Source of the DNA: Ophioceras dolichostomum
Lineage: Eukaryota; Ascomycota; Sordariomycetes; Magnaporthales; Ophioceraceae
Length of the DNA: 62,226 bases
Assembly (NCBI GenBank): GCA_003049485.1
Contig: PYST01000229.1
Coordinates: forward strand, 1 to 62,226
Reading direction: 5' to 3'
In this document: piece after piece, positions 36,147-46,996 of the stretch
Position numbering within the stretch: the first letter of the stretch is position 1
Layout: each line of letters begins with the position of its first letter
The notes under the pieces: model-generated
Told to the model about the DNA's origin: nothing
What the model saw: only the letters and a program-made list of their open reading frames with translations
Database searches by the model: none
Position numbers and translations under genes: made by a program

Positions 36147-36743
36147 TTAGTCCTTCTTGTCGAAGACGTAGGTCAGGTGGCAGCGCCCGCAGTACTGGCG
36201 ATCCTGCATGGCGGCCATGAAGATACCAGCACCGCACTAGAGTAGAAGAGACACATTCATTGTTAGCGAGGAACGGCGGCAATCGGAATAGAAGGAGGAT
36301 TGCGATCGGGGCGCGGGACTTGTCCAGGGGGGACGGGGGGGAGGGGAGAGAAGGGAGAATCTGCTTACGGTCTCGTTGGGGCACTCGCGGCGAAGGCGCT
36401 CGATCTTGCCGTCGCCATCGACCTTGTAGTACTTGAGCACAGCCAACTTGGTCTTCTTGCGCTTGTGCTTGATCTTCTTGGGGGTGGTGTAGACCTTCTT
36501 CTTGCGCTTCTTGGCGCCTCCGCGAAGGCGCAGGACCAGGTGGAGGGTCGACTCCTTCTGGATGTTGTAGTCGGCGAGGGTGCGGCCATCCTCAAGCTGT
36601 TTGCCGGCGAAGATCAGGCGCTGCTGGTCGGGAGGAATACCCTCCTTCTCCTGGATCTTGGCCTTGACATTGTCGATGGTGTCGCTCGACTCCACCTCGA
36701 GGGTGATAGTCTTGCCCGTCAGGGTCTTGACAAAGATCTGCAT
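36147..36743 (-). CDS. RPS31: Ubiquitin-40S ribosomal protein S27a fusion
   Basis: Two exons, 36743-36369 and 36236-36147, 154 aa. The first 76 residues are canonical ubiquitin starting MQIFVKTLTGKT and ending LRLRGG, which is the cleavage point. The remaining 78 residues are the small-subunit protein eS31/S27a with a basic AKKRKKKVYTTPKK start and a zinc ribbon formed by CPNET...CGAG and YCGRCHLTY (two CxxxC/CxxC pairs). The ubiquitin half acts as a chaperone for ribosome assembly before release. The intron (donor GTAAGC, acceptor CTAG) splits the zinc ribbon. A leader AG directly upstream (TAGTAG|GCCGTCAACATG) suggests an additional 5' UTR intron. Head to head with the S26 gene. Confidence 0.98.
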
Positions 36744-37271
36744 GTTGACGGCCTACTATTGAGGTTGCGGGAGTTTGGGAATGGTTAGCGACAATGAGGA
36801 GGTGGATGGGAGAAGGTTGAAAAGGCGGTGCCTCGGAAGGGTGGCGACCGAACAAGCGCAGTGTGTGCGCTGCTCGTCAGTCGCCGGGTATCTCAAATGG
36901 GAATTGACGAAGGGAAGGGCGAGGCAGGAAAAGTCTTTCATCAATAAGCCGCTGAAGACATCAAACAGACATACCTAGAGAAAGATCTCGTCATAGGCTA
37001 TCGTCGCTTGATGCGCTGGTGATATTCTGAAAAGAGATTTCAGCGACAAAGCAAGGCAAGCGGTTTTTGAGGGAGTTGCGTGGGTGGGTCCCGTTAGGGT
37101 TCGGGACCTTGGCTGAGTCAGCAATTCTTGGTTGATCCTGCCTCCTGTGGTTCCGTATTCCTTGCACAATCCAACAACAATTTCCATCGGCCAGCCTCTA
37201 CGCACTTCCTTCCATTCCCACCCTTTCGCAACTCAACACAACTAAACTGGTCAAGGACCGTCGTCGCGACC
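36744..37271. promoter_or_regulatory. Shared divergent promoter of two ribosomal protein genes
   Basis: Only 528 bp separate the start codons of ubiquitin-S27a (-) and S26 (+). A CGTTAGGGTTCG word lies at about 37092-37103. TTAGGG-type boxes are known regulators of ribosomal protein genes in several fungi through Tbf1-like proteins. A single regulatory region for both genes is inferred from the spacing. Confidence 0.55.
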
Positions 37272-38318
37272 ATGGTAAAGAAGCGCAAGAACAAGTTAGT
37301 TGCCGCCTCTACTCCAGCTCCACAATCGCGCCCTCATTTCTGCCCTCGTCTCTCTGCCCTAGCGTCGTTGTAGCCCTTCTCCCCGCGGTCGCTCTCGTCT
37401 CCCCTCTCTCCCTTTCTTCTTTTGGAATGACTACTGACCGATTATGCCGACGAACAGCGGAAGAAATAAGAAGGGCCGCGGCTCTGTCAAGCCCATCCGA
37501 TGCAGCAACTGCAGCCGCTGCACGCCCAAGGACAAGGCGATCAAGCGCTTCACGATCCGGAACATGGTCGAGTCTGCCGCCATTCGTACGTCTCCCCCCC
37601 CCCCCCCCCCCCCCCCCCCCNNNNNNNNNNNNNNNNNNNNNNNNNNNNNNNNNNNNNNNNNNCCCCCCCCGATCCTCCAGACCAATCGCGCTTCGTCGAC
37701 TTCGGCCGCCCGCACGCATTCGAGTCCAGCGCGACGAGTAGTCTCTACAAAACATCCGCCAGCCCAATGCTGACCTGACATTGTTCTCCTCCACAGGTGA
37801 TATCTCGGACGCCTCGGTCTTCGCCGAGTACACCGTTCCCAAGATGTACCTCAAGCTGCAGTACTGCGTCTCTTGCGCGATTCACGGCAAGATAGTCCGG
37901 TATGTTTGTCCACTACGGGAGGGACAGCTGCTTCTCCGTTCGGTGATCCCTTTTTCGTCTGCCGCTCTCGTCTCTCGAAAGAGAACGGGATGCGGTGGCG
38001 GTTGATGGGGAATTAGTCTATCGTCCGGAGTCGCAGAGCTTGAGATGAGCCTTGGCCGAACACACGACTCCCTCTCCAAGTACTCTCCGTGCTTTGTGCC
38101 ATGGAGTTGATGCTTTCGGCAGCTCGCTCTCACGCTGCTCCTACTCCCGCCCCTTCATTCTCCATTCCACAATAACGAGGAGGGCACACATGCTAACATT
38201 GATGACAAACAGTGTCCGCTCCCGCGAGGGTCGTCGCAACCGCGCCCCGCCACCCCGTGTCCGCTATAACAAAGATGGCAAGAAGGTCACTCCCACCCAA
38301 GGCGCTAAGACCTCCTAG
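37272..38318 (+). CDS. RPS26: 40S ribosomal protein S26
   Basis: Four exons: 37272-37294, 37458-37585, 37797-37899 and 38213-38318; 360 nt, 119 aa, exactly the family length. The protein binds near the mRNA exit channel of the small subunit. It begins MVKKRKN then GRNKKGRGSVKPIRCSNC and contains the zinc-binding cysteines CSNC (C-x2-C) and CVSC, IRNMVESAAIRDISDASVF, YCVSCAIHGKIVRVRSREGRRNRAPP and a basic C-terminus. The second intron contains a long poly-C tract and an assembly gap of 42 Ns, so its true length is unknown, but the coding exons are intact. The first exon encodes only seven full codons, as is common in fungal ribosomal protein genes. Confidence 0.97.
37597..37670. other. Poly-C tract with 42-N assembly gap in an S26 intron
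   Basis: A run of Cs, 42 Ns (37621-37662), then more Cs. The homopolymer probably stopped sequencing or assembly. It lies wholly in intron 2 and does not affect the protein. Confidence 0.95.
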
Positions 38319-38947
38319 GGTGGGAAGAAGCGACCTTCGGCTGCTGCTGCTGCCGCTGTCTAGTGCAGGGACAGGGGGAGAGGCGTACGGCCACATCATG
38401 ACTTGACGGGACAAGGGCACAAAACAAAAACGGGATTCTTTGGCGTCTGTTGATCTTTGGGACTGGGCTTTATTTATCGGTTTTGCTTGGCAGGTCATAT
38501 CAACGAGGAGGCTTCGGCGAACACATCCCTCCAGCCACAGTCTTGGACGGAGAGGTGACATTGGTCTTCGGTTGGCAGGTTGGGCTTTCGCGCCTTGACT
38601 ACTGCTGTCGGACCGCCGTTTCCGTAGATAATCGATCCCTTTTGGGCCTACGTCCTTGTCATCGTGTCACCGCTGCTGCATTCCGACACGGTTCAGTGCA
38701 TGCCTCACCATCCTCCACTAGCGCCATTGTCTCCGCATTCGATTGTCAGCGTGATGCGCTATTCTCCCAGTTATCACTCTACTGGCTCTTATCGGCTGGA
38801 GGCGGTGTTCCCGTGATACTGACTTCTCTCGACTCCCTCCTCCTACTCTACTTAGATGTTTGCAGCAGACCTCCCTTTCAAACGAATCGCATCAATATTC
38901 CACCGGTCCCACGTCAATCCTCGTCTCCTCCTAGCAACGACGTCGTT
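38319..38947. other. Convergent 3' spacer
   Basis: Between the S26 gene and the stop codon of the small minus-strand gene. An open frame at 38450-39139 on the plus strand shows no domain and runs antisense over the small gene; not called. Confidence 0.5.
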
Positions 38948-39366
38948 CTACGCCGAGTTCCTCCCATTATTCCCCTCCAACTTCGCCTTCCGCCCCTCCT
39001 CCTTCCGTCGCAGCATCTCCTCGTCCTCCTGCAGAAGCTGCTCGTCGACGATCGCGCCCTTGGACGGCCGTCTCCCGTTGCGCGCCGCGGCGACCCCGCC
39101 CGAAGTCCGGGGTTGGCCGCGCATAGCTTTCGCGCGTAGCTGGTCCTCTAGCGAGTGCGGCCTGTGCTTATACGACGTGTTGTGCTGGTCGCCGTCGCTG
39201 AGGTGGAAGAAAGGGGCGCTCTGGGAAGGCAGTTCGTGAGCTCGTTAGTTTGTTAGCGGCTGGCTGGTGACGGAGGGGAGGGGGGCAGGGAGGAGGGAGG
39301 AGGGCAGTGGAAGTCGGGGATCATGATTATGGGGAAGAACTCAACTCGTCCGAGCATTCCAGTCAT
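38948..39366 (-). CDS. Small hypothetical basic protein, 97 aa
   Basis: Proposed from two exons, 39366-39346 and 39220-38948, with a GTTGAG donor and a CCCAG acceptor. The second exon is open from the acceptor and reads SAPFFHLSDGDQHNTSYK..., a charged, helical C-terminal half including GRRPSKGAIVDEQLLQEDEEMLRRKEGG, and a stop at 38948-38950. The 21-nt first exon (MTGMLGR) joins in phase. Lys/Arg/Glu-rich with no signal peptide. It is too short for an uninterrupted ATG frame. I recognise no family. The coding-like periodicity of exon 2 is convincing; the first exon is the weakest part. Confidence 0.5.
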
Positions 39367-39914
39367 GGTGTTTCTTGAAGATGGTTCGTTTTGCGGTGAT
39401 GCATTGGCTTTGGTTGGAGATTAGGATTGAAAAGGATGTGGCCTTTGGGCAGCCGGCTGAGATCGCTCTAAGGGTGAACGCCATGGGCTGGTGAGGGGAT
39501 CAACGGTGCGGGGAGGTGGCACGTCACGTTTCCGTTGGCATCAACTCATAGTTCCTTGGCAGAAACTCAATGAGGTCGGGGATTGTTCAAGGATCCTAGT
39601 ATTAAGTTTGCGGAGAAGCTGGGTGGCAGTGATGATCAGATGAGCCCTCCGTTAACCACTTAGCTCACTCTTGAGGATAAGGATACCCAGAGGACTTTGC
39701 ATCGCTTCTTTGTACACCCATAGAAGACCCGTTTTGAGCAGAGTTGCGATTCTCCCAAACATCTATCTACCTGATATTTATGTCTATCCCACGGCCGATG
39801 ATCTAACCGGAGTTTCTCTAATTTTGACTCCTACTAGCCGCGTGCGCCCTCCCTCAAGTCCGCCGCATCTCCGCTGCGCACGCAAGCACCCGTTCTTCTA
39901 CTGCTGGCCACTCA
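39367..39914. other. Intergenic, nothing recognised
   Basis: Between the small gene's start and the P450 stop codon, both on the minus strand. Presumably the promoter of the former and 3' UTR of the latter. Confidence 0.5.
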
Positions 39915-41897
39915 CTACCAGGTCACAGGCAACTCCACGATCCCAACATCTTTTCTCAGCGGCGTGCAACGAATCTCCTCGATCGGCACCGCGATCTTCA
40001 AGTCCGGCATCTTCGTGAACAGCGTCGCTGCAGTCCATCACCGACCAAGTCAGCACAGAGGAGGTCAGAGATCAAGAACACTCGCCATCATCATCCACAT
40101 CCACGAGAGTACGATCCCTACAAGGAGTTGGGGTGTGTTTGTTTCTCTCACTTACCGAAAACAGCAGTAAGCTCCGCCTTAGCCAACCCCTCCGCAACAC
40201 ACCGATGCGGACCAAACCCGAACCCCAACGGATCTTTGTCCTTCGGCCAAACGCGGTGCATGTCGAACTTATCCGCGTCATGCCCCCACACCTCCTCGTC
40301 GCGGTTCGCCGACTGGTTCGACGCGATGATACCCTCCCCGGCCTTTATGAGTTTGCCTCTGATGGTCAAGTCGACCTTGGCGACACGCTTCATGGCTAGC
40401 GCGGATCCCGTGTGATACCGACATAGCTCCTCGACGAAGAGGGGCGCGAGGGTTATGAGAGAGGATTTTAGGGAGGCGAGTTGGGAAGGGTTTTGGAAGA
40501 GGGTGGTGATTCCCTGTTTGTGTTGTGTGTTGGTTTGAATGATTAGAACGTTAGAAGGCAAGTTTGGCGGATGGATAGAGGAAGGGTTGGTTGAAGAAAG
40601 GAGGAAGGAGGTTCAGCGGAAAGAACGGGTGGCGCGAGAGGTGATAGGGACAGACAGGGGCGGGAAGAGAAGCTAAGCCTATTTACCAGTGCGATCATGT
40701 TCACCATCGTAGCGTTGCCGGCAACGAGCAGCAGGAACGCGATCTGCACGGCGTCGGACTTCTCGATGTGGCCGGGCCGAAGCTGCTCAACGACTAGCTT
40801 GCTGATCAGATCGTCTTTGGGCTCGGCGGAGCGGGCGTCGACGAGCTTGGCGAGGTAGTCAAGCAGCTCCCTATCGTAGAAAGTACATGTCAGTCAGTCT
40901 AACACGTCCACTGAGGAAGCAGAGCGGGCAACAGGGGGGCGTCATTGGTCTAACACTTACTGGTTCGCAGCTGCAGCCTCCTGAGCCGTTGCGCTGCCGT
41001 TGCTCCGGATCGCGTTCTGGGTGGTGAGGTAGGCCAGATCTTCAAAGGGGACACCTAGGATGGTATAGATGATCTGTTTGATGGTTAGCATCAGTTCGTT
41101 AAACTTTTGGCCTCTTATTCGTTGCTCCTATCTTAAGAAGCATAAGGGAGTGGTCGGGGGCGTCTTACGTATGAAGGTACCGGGAGCGCGAACTCCTGTA
41201 TGATATCCACGGGGTTCTCGCAACCCTTCGCCAGCATAGCATCTAGGAGATCATCGACTGTCTTCTGGATGTACGGCTGCAGCTTGTCGATGTGCTTCCT
41301 GACGAAAAGGGGCTCGACCATTCCTCTGTTTTGTTTTCTTCTGCATCAGCTATCTGCTCGTGAACATATATCTGATGTGCTATCCTTGCCTCCTGCCAGG
41401 CCGGTCTTGTGCGAGCAAATCATCTCGGAAGGGTATACATCCGTCGTAGTGTACCGTATCTTGCGTTGTACTTCCTAACAGACTTGGCTTCTCGCTGTGC
41501 TATATTGTCCAGCGCGGCGAAGTTGCAGTCCTGGAGAGTACAGCACCAAGTATACTCCAGCACATTACGTTGTACTCCCTGTGTGGACGTCAACTCACCT
41601 CTGGTTCATATGCGCCGGAGCGTCCATGTCCACAAATGTAGGCTTGTTCTTCGCAGCCGCCTTCCCGCCAGCACTCAGCTCAGGAAAGCCCGGCCGAGCC
41701 CGCTCCTTGGAGAGTCTGGGGTCGGTGGCGACGCTGCAAACATCTTCGTACTTGGTAACCAGCCAAGCCACGGTGCCGTCGAAGAGTGTCACTTTGGAAA
41801 CTGGCTCGGTGGCACGCAGCCGGGCGTACTCTGCCGGAGGCTCGAAGTTGGAAGCCCGCAAGAAGGGGAAGTTGGGCGGTGGGGAGGTGGTCGACAT
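39915..41897 (-). CDS. Cytochrome P450 nitric oxide reductase (P450nor, CYP55 family)
   Basis: Six exons: 41897-41599, 41325-41169, 41073-40961, 40870-40687, 40513-40156 and 40027-39915; 1224 nt, 407 aa against about 403 for Fusarium P450nor. P450nor reduces two NO to N2O with electrons taken directly from NADH, without a reductase partner, in fungal denitrification and NO detoxification. Family landmarks are the N-terminal PPAEYARLRATEPVSKVTLFDG, the I-helix LLVAGNATMVNMIAL, EELCRYHTGSALAMKR (Ser288 near the haem), ASNQSANRDEEV and the haem loop FGFGPHRCVAEGLAKAE with Cys356. There is no membrane anchor, as expected for this soluble P450, and no clear mitochondrial presequence. All splice sites are consensus. 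No other denitrification gene is adjacent. Confidence 0.96.
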
Positions 41898-43563
41898 CGT
41901 GATCTGATGTTGGCCCTTGCAGGGACTGTACTGTGATAGCTAGTATTAAATAATCGTTCGCTGGTCGAGATTGGGGATAGGTCTGTTGTTGTTGCCTACG
42001 AGGAGGATCAAGAATCACGCCTGCCTCTCCACCCCTATTTATATGTGAAGATTGTTGCAGGGTTCTCGGTGCTGTGTCGCGATGTATCCCCCAGCAAGTC
42101 CTATGTACCCCCACCAAGCAGCGTATACACCATCAGCATCAAGATGGCAGTCGGTTGTGCGCGCCGCCTACAGCTTGAGAGCCACTTGCCGCTGGTCCAT
42201 TTGCCTCAGGAGGCAATGTCATGCATGAACCTCCGGGAATATTTGGCCAATCAGGGGCTGATGATTCACCGGATAGGGCATCATGGTGGTGTGTAAGCAA
42301 TAAATGGGGTGGATCGGGATTGTTCGCAACGTTCGTTCCCCGCATCCCCCATCCCGTTCGATGTTTCTCCAGATCTCCTTGGTGTGTGCCACGCAAAGTG
42401 ACGGAGGCTCCGCGGAGGTAGTGTGTGTTTCTGCTTACAAAGGAACGTATGTTAACCCCCTCGGTCCCGACCTCACCCGTTCGGTGTCTGCTATGTTTCA
42501 TTCTCGTTATATAACTAGAATATCCGTCATTGGGCAGTGCTAGTAGAAGTCCTATAGTTAGATTTTTAATGTATTGATCCAAGCGCCCCGGCCCGTCCGT
42601 CGCCTCGGAAGGGTTCTTGGTTATGGCTTCACCGCCGCTAGTCGCGGCCCGTTCTCCGAGGTGTTCGAATACGATTGCTACTCGGCACTCAGGCGAGCAG
42701 GGTGCCATCGCTGCAGCACTAATGCCGCTGCCGTATATATGTCCTTTCAACTCCCTAGGATTGGGAGATGGCGGCCAGTCATCAGTGTGGCATTAGTAAC
42801 CCCCTCGTGTTGTGTAATATGCCCCGAGAAATCGTCCGAGACTTGTATGGGGCAAAGTAACTGGCAGAGGTTCCACAGGCAGTATTTGTATTATCCCGCT
42901 CAAAGCATCCTGTCTGTTCTGCACAAGTTCTCCCTTCATCCTTCTTCTCCCACCAAGTTGTCCGGCCGGCGACGGCGAAACCTCTCACCTTGGCGCGCCC
43001 TGAACCCGGATGGGGGCTGGATGGAAGAACTTGGGGGAGCTCGGCACACTGCAGCGGCGACAGGGAGTGAGACAAGCGACGCTGAAGAGGCACCTCGTAT
43101 GTTGTAAAGAGGCACTTCGTACGGTTGAGCAGTGCATCGGGCATCTAGACCTCCATGCCCCTAATCTCTCGATTATTATCGTATCATGCTGATGAGGAAA
43201 GTAGCCATGCTTCTGGAAAGCTCGGCCAAGATCTGCTGCCAATCTTGTCTCGTGGGATTCTGGGAAGTAGAAGCATGGCCTGTGGAGATGACCTTGTTGA
43301 AGAAAACGGGTCTTTGTTCTGCAAACGAGTGATCTGTTGTAAGAGCATATGCAGAACGCTGGTGATTGTATCGCTGTCTAACACGTACATATTATCCGCT
43401 GCCAACTTGCTATCCCTTCCCGCCGCTCGTCATAACAATATCCTTTTCAAACGCTGATACCGGATGGATAGAAACCAAGCTATGCTCCTTCTCGTTTGCT
43501 CACTTCACCCACCCCACTTACCTCCCCCCTCCCAAAACCACCTCAGTATATCGTCCAGAGCTC
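41898..43563. other. Intergenic, no gene recognised
   Basis: Upstream of P450nor. The minus-strand open frame 42139-42750 (203 codons) has no ATG at its start and no recognisable domain. The nearest part should contain the P450nor promoter. Confidence 0.5.
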
Positions 43564-45837
43564 CTACCAAGACCTCCGCCGATCAGCAGTCTCCTTCTCG
43601 GGGATATACCCCTCCATAAACGGCGGCGGCGGGCCCATGTACCACCCGCTGGCGGTCGCCCGCTTGCTGACGCGATGGAACTCCTCCCGGTCCCTCTCCT
43701 TCAGCGCCTCCCAGTCCTGCCTCACCCACTCCTCCATGACTAGTTGCGGCAGCTCCATCACGCCCTGCCTCACGCACTCCTGCACGGCCGCCGGCGGGAG
43801 CCCGTTGTCCAGCTTGCTCGCCTGGAACTCCCGTCCGGCGCGCACATACGTCTGCGAGAACACCTCCCACAGCTCGTGGAGCTCCACGTCGCCGACCGCA
43901 GCCTCGGGGTAGTACGGCCGCGTCACGGCGCGGCCGCGCATGACGAGCTCGCGGATCTTCTTGCGGCGCTCTTCGGCTTCTTCTTTGGTGACAGAGGCGG
44001 TGGCGGTGGTGGCTTCGTCTCCTCCCGCTGCCTTTTCCTTCCCCTTTCCCTTTTCCTCCCTCCTTCTCTTTCTCTCCGGCGACCGCCCTTCATCTTCCTC
44101 CATTGGCTCTGGCTCTGGCTCTGGCTCTGACTCTGACTCCAGCTCTGACGGCGGCGCGGCGTTGACATGGTGAGGCTCGCACTTAGCGAAGCCGAACATC
44201 CACGTTTGGAGGGCGACGTTGCGCCGGAAAGCGGGCTCTGGGATGGCTCGTATTGGCGGGACGGCGACATGCTGCTCGGCGTAGCCGTGTATGTTCTTGT
44301 TGAGGAAACTGCGGGTGGGGACGGAGTGTTCAAGGCTGTCCTGGTCTTCGGCCCGGGACGCGATCACGAAGCTGACACCCTTCATGTCGATCCCGGCTAT
44401 CCAGTGGCCCGCGGCCAGGCCGAGCGCCATGTTACGGGCGATGCGGAAGGGAACCATCTTCGCGGAGGTGAGTTCGTCGAGGAACACGGGGAACTGCCGG
44501 ACGGGGCGGTCGACGAGGCCCATCCAGTGCTGCCTCACGCGCATGCCGAGGCACGGGTGTATGAGCGCGTCGCGGGCTTGCGGGGAGGCCATGCGCCTTT
44601 CGCGCTCCCACCTGCGGGGCACGTAGCAGTGGACCAGGCACTCGCGGATGGGGATCTGGAGGCGGGGGATGCGCTCGAAGACGAAGCTGCCGTTGAGGCC
44701 ACTCATCGTGTTGCAGGGCTTGTATTTGTCGGTCAGACTGTCAGAGGAGTCGCTGTCGTCGTCATTTTCCGATCTCCTGTGCCCGGCTAATATGGTCATT
44801 CTGGCCGCCTTGGCCTCCTTGGAGGGAGTTCTTTCTTCTACTGCCTTGCCTTTACCCTTGGAGGAGCTTTCTTCGGCCTTGCTCTTGGGGGTGCTGCCTT
44901 CGGCCTTGCCCTTGGAAGAGCCTTCCCCACCCTCGTCTTTGGTGGCTCTCTTTGCAGCTGCTGCCGCTTTGTCTGCTGCCGCGTTTCCCGCTGCTGCTTT
45001 GGCCGCCACTTGAGATTTCCGGCCCGGATGCGACTGCGAGAGCGTGTGGCGAAGGCGTGTGAAGTGCGTGGTTTCCTCGTGGAAAGGGTTGTCGCTGTCG
45101 TCAGTCTCGGGAGCCTCCTCCGTGGGGAAGCGGGGGCCGTTGCGCCGCCACCATCTGGGGGTGAAGGGCATGGCGATCGGGCGGTCTTGTCCAATCATGC
45201 TCTGGGTAACGCTGTGCAGCTCGCGGTACTACGGCACGCGCGGCATCTCTAGGTGCGGCAGTATCCCGGACGCCTCGATCAGCGGCTTGGCGATGTGGTT
45301 GATCTTCCAGCTGGCCCAGGCCGATATGTGGAACTCTCTGTCTATGGCGCTCGCGGCTTCATCTGTTGACTTCTTGATGGCGTAGTGCGTGCCGGGCACC
45401 TCGAACACGGCCGAGTTCTTGCCGTTGCCGATGGGGACCAGCATCGCTTCTTCGGGGTCGGTCATTACAAGGTCTTGGAGGCGCTCCCAGAACGCACCGT
45501 GGGCGCCGAGCGGTGTACTGCTGAGGTGTGCGTCCCATGCGACCATGCTCCGGAGGCGCTCGAAGTTGGATGAGCTGCCCGCTGGCTCCCCCTCTGAGAG
45601 GAATTCCCGTCGATGGAATGTCGCCCAGTGAAGCTGTCGCCGCATCTCGAAGGGGAGCTCGACGTTGGGATCGTCGCTGACGAATGTGAAGCCCACTTCT
45701 GCTTGTGCGTTGTAGATCGCCTTCTCGATGTCAAACCCAGACTCCCTCCTGTTGTCGTGCTCGCGCTTTCGCTGGGACAGCAGGAAGTTTCGACAGGGCG
45801 TGTGCAGGCTCCCCGCGGTTGGGCTCGTCTCGCTCAT
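43564..45837 (-). CDS. DUF3669-like protein, frame interrupted by one in-frame TAG
   Basis: A minus-strand frame open for more than 2 kb except for a single TAG at 45231-45229. Upstream of it are QRKREHD, a kinase-lobe-like PIGNGKNSAVFEV...YAIKKS and LPHLEMPRVP. Downstream, in the same frame, come FVFERIPRLQIPIRECLVHCYVP, a VDRPVRQFPVFLDEL stretch, ALGLAAGHWIAGIDMKGVSFVI and LQTWMFGFAKCE. The pattern (glycine loop, ER(I)PxLP..IRE, YxxxL..Hw.a.iD..dVeFV, W..dF.kC) resembles fungal DUF3669 zinc-finger/kinase-like proteins; I assign that family with moderate confidence. The region about 45110-44740 encodes an Ala/Lys/Ser-rich insert and 44160-44030 an acidic SESEPEPEP stretch. The first usable ATG in this frame is 45837. 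If the TAG is read as sense the product is about 757 aa; if not, the gene is broken. Confidence 0.55.
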
Positions 45838-46159
45838 ATGTGTGGTGCCCCCCTGCGCTCGTCTCGAAGGGGCTTCGTATCGCGAAAGGGGAGTGCTGCT
45901 TGACGACGCTTCCGAGCTCTCGGCTGCTGGGCTGCTCTCCTCCGCCGCCGCCGCCGCGGTTGGCGCCGCGCCCTTCGGCACTGCTGCGCTCTACTCGGCT
46001 ACCGACTCTGCGGCGGGGCCAGCTCGGCCAGCCGGGCCCGCTGGGGTAGAAGGACGAGATTTTTGGGACATCGTAGTAGACCTTCGTGATGGCTAGTGCA
46101 ATCAAGGATGCAACCACAACGAGTATCCCTATAGAGGCTATTGTGTCTTGCAGGCGCAT
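45731..46159 (-). CDS. Overlapping frame with N-terminal membrane helix (possible first exon of the DUF3669-like gene)
   Basis: Begins with a good ATG at 46159 and encodes a hydrophobic helix (ASIGILVVVASLIALAITKV) followed by KVYYDVPKISSFYPSGP and then low-complexity Arg/Gly-rich sequence in a different frame from the DUF3669-like frame. The helix looks like a real signal anchor. Either it is the first exon of the downstream gene, reached by an intron or a frameshift in the GC-rich stretch near 46010-45940, or it is a chance frame. No good donor/acceptor pair was found, so it is reported separately. Confidence 0.35.
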   Translation of the reverse strand: MRLQDTIASIGILVVVASLIALAITKVYYDVPKISSFYPSGPGWPSWPRRRVGSRVERSSAEGRGANRGGGGGGEQPSSRELGSVVKQHSPFAIRSPFETSAGGHHTYERDEPNRGEPAHALSKLPAVPAKARARQQEGVWV

Positions 46160-46996
46160 AGTCCGAAAGACGCGAGGAAAAATGGAAAGCTTTATATGAA
46201 AGGTGGTTCGACTGAGAACGGAGGAAACGATGAAGTTGAAACTGCAGAAACGAAAGAGTTAGATGTTTTGGTGTGTTGGGAGGACGCGTCGAGACGTGGA
46301 GGGGAGCAGAGGAGATAAATGCACTTCTGGTGTTTGGTGCCTGCCCGCGCCCATCCAAGTCACCCTCAAGGCTCCAAGCAACAGAAGAAAAGGAAGCCAC
46401 GCCAGTTGTGGGGTCAGCGGGAACGACCGGCGAGGTATATAGCCACGGCTTGGGAAGGAGCACCGAGAGTCAGCATCTACAAGGTGACAGGTAGCGGGGG
46501 CCAGCTTAGGTTTGGACTTTCCTTTCCTGTTATCTGGCACCGCAGTGACATGTATTTTCCAGGTTATTGTTACCTAAGATCGTGAGCCATCGAAGAGCGA
46601 GCGCGAAGAGTAAAGACAAAAGAAAGTAGAAACAACCTCCGACGTGATGGTGCGTCGCGATAACCTCGCAATCCTGCGCGACAATGAAATCCAACGCGGC
46701 CGCCAAGAATCGGCTGAAGACACCTCTACTCTAGGCGTCTTCTGGGGCGTGTGCCAAAGGGTTAGGCCTAGTAGGTAAGAACTGACAGGTCTTCCTTTCG
46801 TATCCCTCTTCCCTCCCTGCCCCGGCATTCGCCCGCCTGCTAGGCTGTCCAACCCGCTTACCCCGACCGATGACGATGTGATGCCCCCCGCGAACAAAAG
46901 GAGCCCATCCGAGCCAGTAGCACGCACTTGACAGATCATCCTCGACCACTCCCCCACCTCAGTCACTACTAGGCTCGACCGCCCTCCTGTCCTCGC
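46160..46996. other. Intergenic, nothing recognised
   Basis: Between two minus-strand genes; no convincing frame with ATG or splice partner. Confidence 0.5.

Noticed and set aside
42139..42750. A 203-codon minus-strand open frame upstream of P450nor
   Set aside because: Begins with TTG, composition unlike neighbouring genes, no domain.
45199..45234. A 36-nt in-frame intron (GTGCCG...CCCAG) that would remove the TAG in the DUF3669-like gene
   Set aside because: Phase fits, but 36 nt is below the usual fungal minimum, the donor GTGCCG is poor and there is no branch site. Left as a remote alternative.
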